This document shows positions 35,740 through 47,307 of a stretch of DNA of 64,000 nt, one piece after another (the first letter of the stretch is position 1; each line of letters starts with the position of its first letter). The stretch comes from Peromyscus leucopus (Eukaryota > Chordata > Mammalia > Rodentia > Cricetidae). Below the pieces are notes generated by a model that was given only the letters and a program-made list of their open reading frames with translations, ran no database searches and had not been told where the DNA came from. A program made the position numbers and the translations under genes. Location: NCBI RefSeq assembly GCF_004664715.2, contig NC_051072.1, positions 39,308,142 through 39,372,141 of the forward strand, read 5' to 3'.

Positions 35740-36656
35740 GCATGCATACATATTGGGAGTCTTCTCAAAACTAGTCCAGGCTCTTTAGTCAGGTTGGATT
35801 TGTTATTACCTCCAGATAATTACTCTAAGCCTCACATTATTAAACATTGTTGGTAAATAATACAGTGATATAAAGTAAGACATGGCCTTCCTGAGGATAC
35901 AAGTACGGCATGACACATGTCCAGTATACTCCCTTCATGTAACATAAGTCAATAGCCAATAGCCAGGGGAAATACAATAGCAATGCCTAAAATATGTTTA
36001 GGGGCATTTGGTTGATTACACAGCATATGGAACCCCAACTATTATGTTTTTTTAGGATATTTGTACAAGAATGAGCACTTTCATTTTTATTGACAGTATT
36101 TTTCAATTTTATTAAATTTTCTTAAGACATTAGTGGTTGCCTAGAACTCATATGCTAATGTGACAAATGAAAAATTCAAAGACTTAAGATGGAATGTTTC
36201 ATCGTCTTAAAAAAAAAATCTGGGAGGCCAAGTTTAGAAAAATCTTTCTTTTTCTCCAAGATTGGTGTAATTAAATACACTAAAACTAGACCAAACAAAA
36301 AGACAATCTTAATATAGATGTGGTTTGCTTCTCTGAGTCTATGACTATATATGGATCCTTGGAAACATCAAGCTGTTTGGCGAGTAGCAAGCTATTTGTT
36401 GTCAGTCATTAGAAATATGTACTATACTGAAAACTCAACTGATACAATTATTAATGGAGAGATTCTTCACAGTGTAGACACCAGCAGGCAGCACAGCATG
36501 GTATGGGGACTTGTCAGAAGGCTGCAACTGGTACTCCAGTACTGACCTTCAGAATCAGAGGTACTACAGACAGAGCCCTGCAAGGTGTGCTTACCCCTCA
36601 AGGTGGTTATGATATTAGCAAGTGAAGACCAAACTCATACCATGGATGGTGTGAAT
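35739..36656. other. unique AT-rich DNA
   Basis: No gene or repeat recognised up to the TSD of the next B1. The 64-codon frame at 36351-36545 shows no domain. Confidence 0.5.
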
Positions 36657-36671
36657 GAAAAGCACATTTGC

Positions 36672-36831
36672 AGCTGGGTGGTGGTGGTGCACGCCTTTAA
36701 TCCCAGCACTCCCGGAGGCAGAGGCAGGCGGATCTCTGTGAGTTTGAGGCCAGCCTGGGCTACAGAGTGAGTTCCAGGAAAGGCACAAAGCTACACAGAG
36801 AAACCCTGTCTCGAAGGAAAAAAAGAAAAAA
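36672..36831 (+). mobile_element. Young B1 SINE with perfect 15-bp TSD
   Basis: A near-consensus B1: 'gcacgcctttaatcccagca', 'ggcagaggcaggcggatctc', 'aggccagcctgggctacaga', 'gttccaggaaaggcacaaag' and 'agaaaccctgtctcgaagg', ending in an A/G tail. The 15-mer 'gaaaagcacatttgc' is repeated exactly at 36657-36671 and 36832-36846. The perfect TSD and low divergence mark it as one of the youngest insertions here. Confidence 0.98.
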
Positions 36832-36902
36832 GAAAAGCACATTTGCTTATAAAAACTACAAATGAAGGTGAGTTACCAGTTAGGGGAGGCAATGCCAAAA
36901 AT

Positions 36903-36946
36903 CTTATAAGAAGTGATTTGGAAAATCACTTATAAGAAGTGATTTG
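36903..36946 (+). repeat. 26-bp direct duplication that also forms a hairpin
   Basis: 'cttataagaagtgatttg' occurs at 36903-36920 and 36929-36946. 'aagtgatt' (36911) and 'aatcactt' (36924) form an 8-bp inverted pair with a 5-base loop. Confidence 0.85.
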
Positions 36947-37191
36947 AAAAACTAGACATTTGAATTGCATGAAACTAGGGTAGAGCTTTCTCTGCTCCCC
37001 AAGCCTACAATTTTTATTCACTCTCCAACAGTTCAAATAATTTACCTGTGCAAATTAAAAACTGCTTGTAATATTTTGAAATGCTTTTCACATATTAATT
37101 AAAATCTGCCTTGTTTTGTGAGCATCTTTCAGTTATATCCTAAACATATTTCCCCAAAATTAAATTACTGTTTCAGCAGAAAAATTATTAG

Positions 37192-37193
<2 letters not shown>

Positions 37194-37243
<50 letters not shown>
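37194..37243 (+). repeat. (CA)25 microsatellite
   Basis: Uninterrupted AC/CA dinucleotides for 50 bp. Confidence 0.99.
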
Positions 37244-37245
<2 letters not shown>

Positions 37246-40075
37246 AAACCAAACAGCCAAACAACTTCCTGATATAATCTGTATTTTCAAAAATTTCCAA
37301 ACATTTGAAAACATGGGTATTTTTCTCATGAGTTCAGTTAAGAACTATTGCATTGTCTCTAGCTTGATTTTAGTAACTGGAAGTATAACTTTACCCACAT
37401 AATGATTGCCTCAATAAAGGTGGAGCCAAAGGGACAAAGCCCCAAAGACTGCAACAGACAATTCTTTCTGGATACCCAGTGACACTGAACAGAAGAGCTT
37501 CTCTTCAGCAAAGCCTTGGAAAGTATGAGAACAAAACTGAAGATGAGTTAGAGTAGAATGGCATGTGTACAAAGCACCCCATCACCATGAAGCCTCATAA
37601 CATGCAAATGTGGGATTTGCAATGATACCACACAGAGCTTCTTGAGTCAAGGTGCAGTGGAGAGCCAATGTTTTTTTAGTCCTTGGCTCTAATCTGAATC
37701 TTCCAAAAATTCTGACAACATCTAGATTGAGAAAAGGCCAAGCCCAAACATTGGTGGTAGTTATGGAAACTGGAGAAATGTATGAGTCAGGTTTGATGTA
37801 ATACAGAAGGAAATGAGGAAACAAGATAGAGCTTTGTTATTTCTAATTTGGATGTGACACTTATTTTGCATTAGGTAACCATGCAAATTATTGAACGCTA
37901 AATAGGGCTTTTGTGTTAAGATTAGAATAGGTGCATAGCTGCCTTTATCACATAGTCAACTGATTCAAATGACCATTTGGAGGTGGGGTGATGGGGATGA
38001 AAAGAAAGTGGTATTTCTGGTAGAAAGCCCACATAAAGACATAGTTCCTTACAAGCAATATCTACAGAGGAAGTTGGTGAATCTGTGCAATAAAAAAGAC
38101 ACTAGGGACAAATAAAATAAATAGTCACTTAGGTCTTCTTCCCAGAAACTCTAGTACCATGGAATGAGGTACCTGACCTGGGTAAAAGATTTCTTAAAAG
38201 TTCCTCAGGTAAGTTAAAGTGGGTAAGAATGTATGCTTAAACATGTGTGAAGTTTTTTTTCAACTTGATATGTGTATTTTTTCAGCCTACTTGTATATCT
38301 GTGGTCCTGAGAGAATATTGACCTCATAGGAACAATGTAAAACCACATGAGATAATACATGTGAAAGCATGCAGAGCTGGTAATTATTTCATCCCTAATG
38401 TTAGCACCAGCCTTTCCAATGTTCCCCACAGGGAGTAAACACTTAACACAAATCACCAAAAAAAAAAAAGTGACAAAATAGTTTCATTCCTCCACCTTTG
38501 CCATCAACATGTGTATGATAAAGCTGTCATTCATAAATTCCATCTGCCACAGATGATACTAAATATGTTTTTGTTATTATTTTAATATAAGTATATATAA
38601 TTACAATGTACATACATATATGAGGTGCGCATATCCATTTATATGTATGTATGTATACGCAGAAAAGGGCTATAAATACAAAATAATTGTTAACACTCAT
38701 TTGGAGGAGGTTTGACTTTTCTTTATGAAAGCTTACAAATGGCAAGTCTTAAAAATCCTATAATTGCTAATTGGTCTTGTCTTATGACACCTAATTTTCA
38801 GTGAAGACTCTTCAAATGCCTGCAGATGCTGAACACATCTGTCAAGTTGATGTCCTAAGACAGTATCACATTGTTTGGGATAAGTTTTGTGAAAGGCTCT
38901 CTGGTAATTGAAATGTAGCAACTGGAAATCCTGACAGACATGTCACTAAACTGCTCTGAAATAATCAAAATATCTGAAATACAGGGCTGAAATATTTTCC
39001 AACACGCTGATATAATTATTTTTAGATTTTATAAGAGAACTAAGCTATAGAGAAAGAAAAAAAAAACCAAAAGGGCACAAAGAAAAAAAGGAAGAAATAT
39101 ATAAAGTACTTAAAGTGAATTAATGTTAATATAATTCAAACCCAAGAGAAAGTGCTGAGTACTGAATATGGAGTATATCAGACACCTATGAAGAGTAGCA
39201 TTTAGCTTCTTGTGAAGATTTAACATAAGCATGGGAACACCCCAGTCTAGCTCTGAACCACATTTCATAGCTTTGTATATTTGCAATATTTGACTCCTCC
39301 CACTTTTGTTTAAGTTTCTCAGCATTAAGTTTTGTGTTACACATTTCTGAAGTCTTTTTTCAATGAGAGGACTCTAAATGTCTAGTTACTTTTCCTTAAC
39401 ATGCTATTTACTATGTACCTACTATAGTAAATGACTATAAAAGAAAACATGAATGATCTCTATTCCTGTATTCTTTGTAAGTGGGCTAGCTGAGGACATG
39501 CTATATGAAAACTTTAGTTTTAAATACTGCAATGCCTGATGGGCAGTGTTCTATGACAGTTACATACAAGTATGAAGCATTTAACAAGGTACAATGGGAC
39601 TCACCCCAAATTTAAAGTTTACAGATTGATTATATGTCATTTAACAGTATGTGTGTGCACACACTCACAGGTAGTTGTGTATGTGAACTAGAGATTAGAG
39701 GAGTAGGGTAAGAAAGGAGGAGGGTGGAAAACAGAGAGACAAGGATGCCAGGAGAAACAGATTTTGCTGAATGACTCTTTGCTACTGAATAAAGACACTG
39801 TCAAGATAATAGGCCATGATAAACACTGTATTGCCTGGTGGAAACTATTTACTAGTGGGAGTAGGTGTTCTAGAGAATGGCCTCAGGGCAAAGACGAAAG
39901 GCAGGGTAAGACTTTCAGAGGACTGTGATGATCCGACCTGTCCAAGTAGCCGTCATTTCAAGTAGAGCCCCATCTCTCACAACTATATCACAGAAGTAGG
40001 TTGAGCTGTCCACCCAAATAGAGTAATATAATGCAAGCATTAAAAATAATGTGCTAGAAGAAATATATTATTCAT
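37244..40075. other. AT-rich DNA without a recognised gene
   Basis: 2.8 kb in which I recognise no SINE, LTR or coding exon. 39400-39480 ('atttactatgtacctactat') may be a trace of the ancient LINE pattern seen elsewhere in the window. Short frames on the minus strand (37582-37824, 38214-38459) have no family resemblance. Confidence 0.45.
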
Positions 40076-40088
40076 TCTTCCTAGCTTT

Positions 40089-40091
<3 letters not shown>

Positions 40092-40127
<36 letters not shown>

Positions 40128-40273
40128 ATTTTTCGAGACAGGGTTTCTCTGCGTAGCTTTGTGCCTTTCCTGGAGCTCACTTGGTATCCCAGCCTGGCCT
40201 TGAACTCACAGAGATCTGCCTGGCTCTGCCTCCCGAGTGCTGGGATTAAAGGCGTGCGCCACCACTGCCTGGC
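40092..40273 (-). mobile_element. Young B1 SINE, minus strand, perfect 16-bp TSD, T35 tail
   Basis: The plus strand shows a poly(T) run (40092-40126), 'gagacagggtttctctgcgt', 'cagcctggccttgaactcac', 'gctctgcctcccgagtgctg' and 'gattaaaggcgtgcgccacc', the reverse complement of B1. The 16-mer 'tcttcctagcttttct' is repeated exactly at 40076-40091 and 40274-40289. CpGs are retained ('gcgtgcgcc'), which fits a recent insertion. Confidence 0.98.
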
Positions 40274-40289
40274 TCTTCCTAGCTTTTCT

Positions 40290-41814
40290 AACTTGATAAT
40301 TTGGACACATTAATGGAATTCAACATATCAAATTTTGTTGATGACAATTCTTGCTCCCCTTTTTGTTCTCAAGGCTAGCTGGATATTATATGCCTGTATA
40401 TTAATTGTTCGGATCATGTGTGGTCTTCAGAGTAAAATAGCTTCGGAAGTTTTATAGTTGCAGAAGCATTTTACTAAAATTGTACAACATGGGTCATCAG
40501 TTATATGAGACTGTTCTTGGGTTTGACAGTGATCATATTTGTACCTATTTTATTCAGTTAAAAAAAATGGCATCTCAACTTCTTTGATATGACTCAAGAA
40601 AATTCCATCCTGATTTAAATACTCTATTTCAAAATGCAGTGAACAACATTATTGTGGAGGCTTGTGTGGCTCTTCTTTCTCAAAATGGGAGCACCCTCTT
40701 CACTCTATCATATCATTCATATATTTTTTTATTCTTTTCACCAAACAAAAAATCTGCAGAAAATACATTTTTATTATTACAAGAAATTATCCATAGTAAA
40801 AAGGAGGCCTTCTCTTATACCCCCAAGTTCCCTGGCATCCTCTGTTGTTAAAATCTCATCCTAACTGATGGACAGTAGATCTGGTTGTTTGGCCAGTAGA
40901 TTTTATTGCACAAACCAAATTGCTTTCTAGCCAACTATTGTTTTTATTTGTTTCAGAATTATGCAGTTGTAAAAAGCATGCATCATTTAAAACTGGCATC
41001 TAGAGGAGTTCCCATTCACTATGGGGGGGGGGGTTCACTGGGCCTTTGGCATTTAAAGGTGTTGGGGTTTCTTTTTGCTGTTAGAGAGAACCATGGGAGA
41101 GTCTGGTCTCAGGAGTTCCAGACCTGTGTTGCTTACCAGTTCTCTATTAGGCATCTCCAATAGATCAGCTACAGCGTTCTCAGAGCCTGCTCAGTGGAAA
41201 GGAATACAGGAGCTCTTTCTGAAACCTGCTCATTCTTGACTCCCCTACCCTACTGCACAGCCTTCCATTCATTCAATTGCCCTTAAATCCAGTGAACCAC
41301 CAGCTCTAAAGGGCCAAAGAATATCTTTCCTAAACCTTTGTATTTTCAATTCCCTCTGAGCTGGTTCAGGCAATACCCGCTTGTCTGACTGAATTTCTGT
41401 GTCAATGTCCCTACTGGTCTTTATTCCAGCCCCAACCCCCCATCCAGTCTTTCTGGTGCAAACAAATCCTAAACCACAAAGTCCCTGCCTTCTACTCGGC
41501 TTTGTCTGTTATAGTTCTCCAGACTCTGTACTAACTGCCACCAACCCTAGAATCTACCAGGTGGAGCCATATCCAGTGTGATGGCTTTGGGATAGATCCA
41601 TTTTGGAACTTTGCATCTGGCTTTGTCTCTGTTTGTCCTGCTCTTCCTCCAGTTAATTTCTTCTCAGCAGCAAGGGCACAGTGTCTCTTCCTTCCCAATC
41701 CCCACCCGGGCCTGATGTGGTGGAGTGTAGAAGTAGGTATTGCCTACACCACATCTATCTTCTTTGTCTAGAAAGTGAGCATGCCCTATTGTAATTGTGT
41801 GTTGTTACATTCTC
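40290..41814. other. unique DNA, no gene recognised
   Basis: 1.5 kb with no recognised repeat apart from a G10 run at 41023-41032. Frames at 40639-40864 and 41399-41581 lack domains and splice context. Confidence 0.5.
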
Positions 41815-42030
41815 TAGTGTTTGAGAAAGGGTCTCTCACTGAATATTTATCGCACTGTTTGGGCTAGACAGCTGACCAATGAGCTTTAGGGATCTGCCCG
41901 TCTCTGCTTTGGTTTGGGGGATATAGGTATCGACTGCTGTACATGGCTTTTAGATGGGTGCTGGGATTTGAACGCAGATCCCTAGGCTTGAGTGCAAGCA
42001 CTTTTTCAAGCAAGCTCTCTTCTCAGCCTT
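41815..42030 (-). mobile_element. B3A-type SINE, minus strand
   Basis: 'gagaaagggtctctcactga', 'agggatctgcccgtctctgc', 'gatgggtgctgggatttgaa' and 'gagtgcaagcactttttcaa' are the reverse complement of B3A in order. Confidence 0.72.
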
Positions 42031-42525
42031 CTACCCCTTCACCTCTATTTCCTTCAGCCTTAGTCAGAACTGTAGCAGCCACCATTATTATACTTGAGAA
42101 GTAAATTCAATTACTAATATCAGCCTGCCCATTTCTCGAAGAAAACAAAATTACTTCTCTACAGAATTAAAACATCATTTCCCTTGTGCTTGATGAAGAA
42201 GGTAATTTTCTTTTGTGTGTCTTGCCCCTAAAATGAATATTTGGTCTAGACAGAATATTACTGAAGGCTTTTCCATGAGATATGCCTCTTTTTGCTAGAA
42301 CAAACTTCATTATTTCTACATAATTACATAAATAGCTCACTGTACCTCTCTGTTCACTGCTTAATACAATAAAAATTTAAAAACAGGTGAAAGAGCCTGA
42401 CTTTCATTTCCTCTGAAACAGAATGCTGCTAACACACTTTTGCATGTACAGTCTTCCTCACATTTGTGACGATCATTGAATTCATCCTAAGGGGAACAGA
42501 ATGATCTACCTTTGCGTAATGACAG

Positions 42526-42712
42526 CAGTGGTCTCAAGCTATAACACACACCAGAATCTCCTGGAGGTCTTTTATAAATGGGAAGTATAGCCTCAGCTGC
42601 AGGGTTTCCACCTCTTAGGCCTATAATGGGTCCAGGAACTTTCATATCTCAGACAAGCAACATCAGTGTCACCCAGGACCTAGTTAGAAACACAAGGTCC
42701 TGGTTGACTGAC
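42526..42712. mobile_element. MER5-like hAT MITE remnant
   Basis: It starts 'cagtggtctcaagct', like the MER5A terminal inverted repeat, then 'caccagaatctcctggaggt'. Farther on are 'caacatcagtgtcacccagg' and 'cctagttagaaacacaagg'. Internal divergence is high and the right end is unclear. Confidence 0.5.
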
Positions 42713-43106
42713 GCTGCTTGTCTGAGATGTAAAATACACACAGCTTCTGCTGTATGGGCCAGTTTTGTGTCTGTGTGGTTTCATAATGGTGATTTGCCAT
42801 GCACTAGCCCATTCTCCCCCATCTTTTCCTTTTTTTTTTTTTCTTTTGTTACTGTTATCTGACTAACAACTGCTGTCTAAATCTCTGAAATCTGTTTTGG
42901 TGCTAAAACTTAATACAATGATACATCGTTTCCTTAAAAAAAAAAAGAAAGAAAAAATGAAATAGAATAAAAATGGAAAATCCTATCTCTGTAAGTTTTT
43001 TTTAAAAAAATAGGGGGAAAAAAGATAATTTTTTCTTAGAGGTTTGGCCTTCCACAGCAAAGATACTTTTGCTTCCATGGTGATTTTTGTTTGTTTGTTT
43101 GTTCAG
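42713..43106. other. unique DNA with T/A runs
   Basis: No gene recognised. A T-rich, (TTTG)n stretch at 43087-43103 immediately precedes the candidate splice acceptor at 43105-43106. Confidence 0.5.
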
Positions 43107-43345
43107 AAGTCAAACTGGCATATAAACTGGCAGAAGCAATAAAAGCCATTGTCGAAAAGGTGGGTAGTGAAGCTCTTTGTGAGTCCCAAGACAATGAGGG
43201 CCCACACATAAGCTCCTTGGACATTCCAGTCCTTCTCTCCTCCCTTGCTCATTCCGAATTCTCCTTGCCACAGAAGCAAGACGAGATTTTCAACCCTGTC
43301 ACATCGTCGCCCATTGAAACTCTTCTTAGCTTGGATTTATCATAA
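43107..43345 (+). other. Exon-like stretch (candidate only)
   Basis: A pyrimidine/GT-rich tract ends in 'gttcag' (AG at 43105-43106). It is followed by 53 bp ending AAAG before 'gtgggt' at 43160, a consensus-like donor. Within this putative exon one frame reads VKLAYKLAEAIKAIVEK, a plausible amphipathic helix. The same frame stays open past the donor to a TAA at 43343-43345, for 84 codons from 43091. Six or so CpGs are retained. I recognise no protein family, and acceptor/donor look-alikes are common by chance. A transcript match would be needed to call a gene. Confidence 0.2.
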
Positions 43346-45419
43346 CTATCTCGAGGCATCCTGAGATACTTGGCAGCACCAGCCCCAAGTCCCTTAACAA
43401 GCTACTGGTTCTAAACTCTCATTCACTCAGGAGGATTTTTGTGATCTCCTCCTGACACCACTGTATCAGGGTACTGCGATCAGGTGAAAATATAACCTTG
43501 AGAAGAGGGAGTTTAAAGCTGATAGACATATTTCAATCTTATTGATAGGCAATGTGAGCTGTTACCAATCATCGTATTAGGTGAGTATAGTAAGGACTCT
43601 CACCATGTTTCAAAGAAGAGAGTAATATCCTTAGGAATGGCTTTTGAAAACTCTAGGCTCAGCCCACTGTGATCATTACAGAATGCTACATAGTTCACAC
43701 TTTTTTTTTGTCAGCATCAAAGTCTATCTTGATCATTGCTCTTTATCCCTATAATTAAGAATCGTTCTCAGAAAATGGAAAATGCTTAATATGTAACATT
43801 TGTTGCCAAAATGTAAGTTTTTTTGTTTTAGGAAAAACAAGAAAATTTAGGAAAAACACAAGAAATATCAGAATGTAACATGATACCAAAGTTCATAAAT
43901 TAAATAATACCAAAAGCTGAGATCCTTGCTACAGATGAAAGAAATTAATTAAGGGTGAAAAAAATACAAAGCCTCTAACCTTACATCTACTCAAAGACAT
44001 CTGTTACCAGACAGAAGCACATGGAACTTTATGGAACATTTCCAATTATGTTTCAAGATAAATCTGTGGATTCATACTCAGATAATACACATAAAAATAG
44101 AACTCTGTGCACTTAAATTTCTAGTTTATATATGAGAAGAAACTCCTTCATCAGATACCATTTACCCCCCACCCCCTTTTCTATGGGTAGGGGATATAAT
44201 AAGCATGATTGCTATTTTACAACAATGGCTTCTTAAAATCTTAGGCACCATTTTGCAGGGTTATCCACTGACACAGCCTTACATCCCTTTGGCTGAATCA
44301 AGTCCGTGCAGCTCAGCCTGCCTGCAGTCCTGAAAAAGTCCTCCCCAGGAGGGAGCCATTAGAAGAGCCTGGGGCATAAGTAGCTCACAGCAGTGAGATA
44401 CTGATCAGGAGGAACTGCCGCTTTCTCCTTTCTCCACTCCCCCTCCCATCTCTGTTACACAGGAAACATTTCATGAACACGAATTCCTGGGTTGGACACT
44501 CACAGCACAACTACTTCATCCTACAATGCTTTCTTGCCTCGAGTGGTATTGCATCTTCTGTAACGCAAGCCAGATTCTCTCATGCCCTTTGATAACTATT
44601 TTCCCTAATGACTCATAAGTCTCCAGGGATAAACCGTTCTCCCAGGTCTCTTCTGCTATCTCCTAATGATTTTTTTTGGGGGGGGGGGCAGTTTCTGATT
44701 TCTTTCCCGGTTTCTGTTGGTCAGGTCCTACTGAATCACTCACAAACACTTTCAACTTGGACCGCATGAAATTTTGCCATCTCACATTGCTTCTCAGGAT
44801 TCAGTGTCTAATAATGAGGAATAATTCAGCATCCAGAAAGCAGAGGGAACTGTGAGTACAGAAAAGGAGGGAGAGGAGGAACAAAGAGGCCCTTGGTACA
44901 GCAACATCATTTTCCCAGAATAATGTAACTTGTGAATTGGCATACTCGTAAAGATGTATTAATTTTTAGTGCTTCCAAAAGGATTTTGCCACCTTATTTC
45001 CACAGAGATTTTCATTTTATGTAAAAGTTCCACAATTTTTATCATCCTATATCATTTCATGCCAAGTACTTTCTTACTTAATTATAAAATGCACCCATCA
45101 AAAATGTTGGCATTCCATGTGCCATATACTGAATGCATATATTACATACATTATTATACTATATATTATATACATCATTATAAACGACTCTTAAAGTTGT
45201 ATTGAGGATAAAACAACAATCATAGCCCAATGTCATAGAAAAGTAATCAGCTCACAAGACCAGAACCTTCCCTACAAATGCCAGAATTTGAAATTTCAGT
45301 AAAATTACTTTGAAAGTGAATTGTGCAATATGTGAGACCAAACGGAGGATACAGCATTCCCTTCTACTGGACAATGTGAAAGTCTTCATAATGAGATATC
45401 CATACTCTTTTAGAAATAA
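43346..45419. other. unique DNA, no gene recognised
   Basis: 2 kb without a recognised repeat or exon. 44280-44600 is less AT-rich than its surroundings. A G10 run lies at 44679-44688. Confidence 0.45.
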
Positions 45420-46000
45420 ATTTTAATTAGCAAGAACATCCCAGAAAGCATTAACACCACCATCTGAGTGTTGTCAGCTCATTCATGACCCACCATAAGC
45501 AAAGCCAAATGAAAGACTTCATGATTTTTTTCCCCTGGTATAAAGGAAGGGTCTGCTGAATCAGATCGTGTCTGACTGTGGAGTGAGAGAGTTTTCTTCA
45601 ATTAATAGCCAGCTGCAAAATTTGGGCTCTTGCCAGCCAGGCCTTTCGTCATAAAGTGACACAGAAATCAGGCATTCTGTTCTCAGGTGCTGGAATAGAG
45701 ACAAGAATCAGTATGCTCCAAAGCTGGGGAAGGGGAGAGGAAAGGGACAGTGGGCTATGCTGGGTTTTATGAGTGCATTTCAGCAATCATTTTTAGGACA
45801 TCCAGTGCAGGTTAATTGTTAAAACGTCCCAGTGGATTCATTTAGGCTCAAAAAGTTATTTGAAAGAACAAATTCTTAGAAGGGAGAAAGTGAAGAACAG
45901 AAATGACCCCGGGGAAGGGCACGCTAATTGTCACCACCAATGATGAAATCTATAGTCACATTCAACTCTCATGGTGAAAGGGGGTGTGAACAAAGGGGCA
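45420..46000. other. Repeat-free block, candidate regulatory element
   Basis: No repeat recognised. It contains closely spaced TAAT/ATTA cores and an E-box ('ttaatagccagctgcaaaat' near 45602), a TATA-like 'gtataaagga' at 45538, and 'aggttaattgttaaaacg' near 45810. These are short motifs that occur by chance; the call rests on their clustering and on the absence of repeats. Confidence 0.25.
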
Positions 46001-46304
46001 TTCTAAGGGCTTCCATTTGGAGGTATTTTTCTGTGAGAGGGGAGAAAAGAAAGAAAGAAAACAGTGTAAGGACACAAAAGGAATTTGGGGGAGGCCTAGA
46101 AAGGTCAAGTGGCTGCCCCTTCATTCAGAAAAGATGAACAAGCCCAGGTGGAGTTTCTCTAGCAAGGTGCCTATACTGGTGACCACAGCCCATGTGTCTC
46201 CTGGCTGCCGAGCCACATTCCTGTCTGTCTGGATGGAAGGGTGCCCACCCACAAGCCAGACCTTTTCATTATGGAGACTTTGTGAACTTCCAGATCAGGC
46301 ACAC

Positions 46305-46306
<2 letters not shown>

Positions 46307-46351
<45 letters not shown>
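46307..46351 (+). repeat. (CA)22 microsatellite
   Basis: CA dinucleotides for about 45 bp. A 198-codon plus-strand frame (46017-46613) runs through this tract and is an artefact of it. Confidence 0.99.
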
Positions 46352-46356
<5 letters not shown>

Positions 46357-47034
46357 CATTTCATGTAACTACGTCTTCTTGGGAATTTTTTTCTTTCCAT
46401 TTGACAATTTTATACATGTATATAATAAATTTTTATTTTCACACCTTATTCCCCTCCCCTCATTGCCTTCCTTCTTTTGTTGGAAGCTTTCTTCTTATGT
46501 CTTCATTTAAAGAGAAAAATCCATTAGGCAGTAACAAATTGAAAGACAAAAAAAAAAAAAATGTCACAAAGTCAAAAGTTCTATGGATATTTATGTATAG
46601 AATAGACAGATAGGGAATATGGTCTCTAAGTGAGCTGATGTGTAAATTCTTCGCTGACTGTTTGCTGTAGTCCTGAAAATATGGACACAGAGTTCTAAAC
46701 ATCTCTAGACCCGGGGCATCAAAAGGGTACACACCCTCTTTATGACGACTGGGGCAAGAAGGTCATAAACCCCACAGCAATGACAGGAGGGGACATGTGG
46801 CAACGGTCCATTGTCACTCAGCTCTCTGCACCACAGGAAACGAAGCACAAGGAACAGAGAGCTGGCAGAGAACTCCTGGATTTAGTCATTCATCAAAGAA
46901 GGCTCTCAAGGATTGAATCACCCCATTGACGCTAGTTCTTACCAAGTCAGAGGGCATATGCTACAAGACTGCCAAAGGCCAAGGTGGCTTCAATACAGGC
47001 AATGCTGCCTTAGTCTACGACTGAGACAAAGTGA
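46352..47034. other. unique DNA, no gene recognised
   Basis: It is AT-rich to about 46620, then more balanced with scattered CpGs. No repeat family recognised. Confidence 0.45.
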
Positions 47035-47307
47035 AGCCACTTACAAGGAGACTTCTCCCCAGGTCTCGTGTCCTACAGTCCATTGCAGAGGAAGACTTTT
47101 TAGCCATCTTCCTGTGATTCACCCATTAAAATCAGCACCCCGGTGGCAAAAGTAATCTTTGCCACTGGTAGCACAGACAAGAAAGGGCAAAGCAAGACAC
47201 CCATCTCTGTTAGTGATGTCCAGAGTGATGGAGAGAGATCCCCCACAATCACAGGACTCCCCGTTCTATCAGAGGTTGGTCAAGTCTGGGCAATTGGAAC
47301 CTGTTAA
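47035..47307 (+). other. Protein-like reading frame with one stop (candidate retrocopy or exon remnant)
   Basis: The frame is open from 47035 to the TAA at 47305-47307 apart from one TAG at 47101-47103. It is rich in Ser, Thr and Pro with charged patches, for example KTPISVSDVQSDGERSP. It has no ATG near its start. The following 400 bp (to about 47720) is AU-rich, like a 3' UTR, but no poly(A) tail or TSD was found. I cannot name a parent gene. Chance is a serious alternative for about 90 codons with one stop. Confidence 0.2.

Noticed and set aside
46017..46613. 198-codon plus-strand reading frame, the longest in the window
   Set aside because: It runs through the (CA)22 microsatellite (a His-Thr run) and low-complexity DNA. 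Neither end shows splice or start context and no domain is visible.
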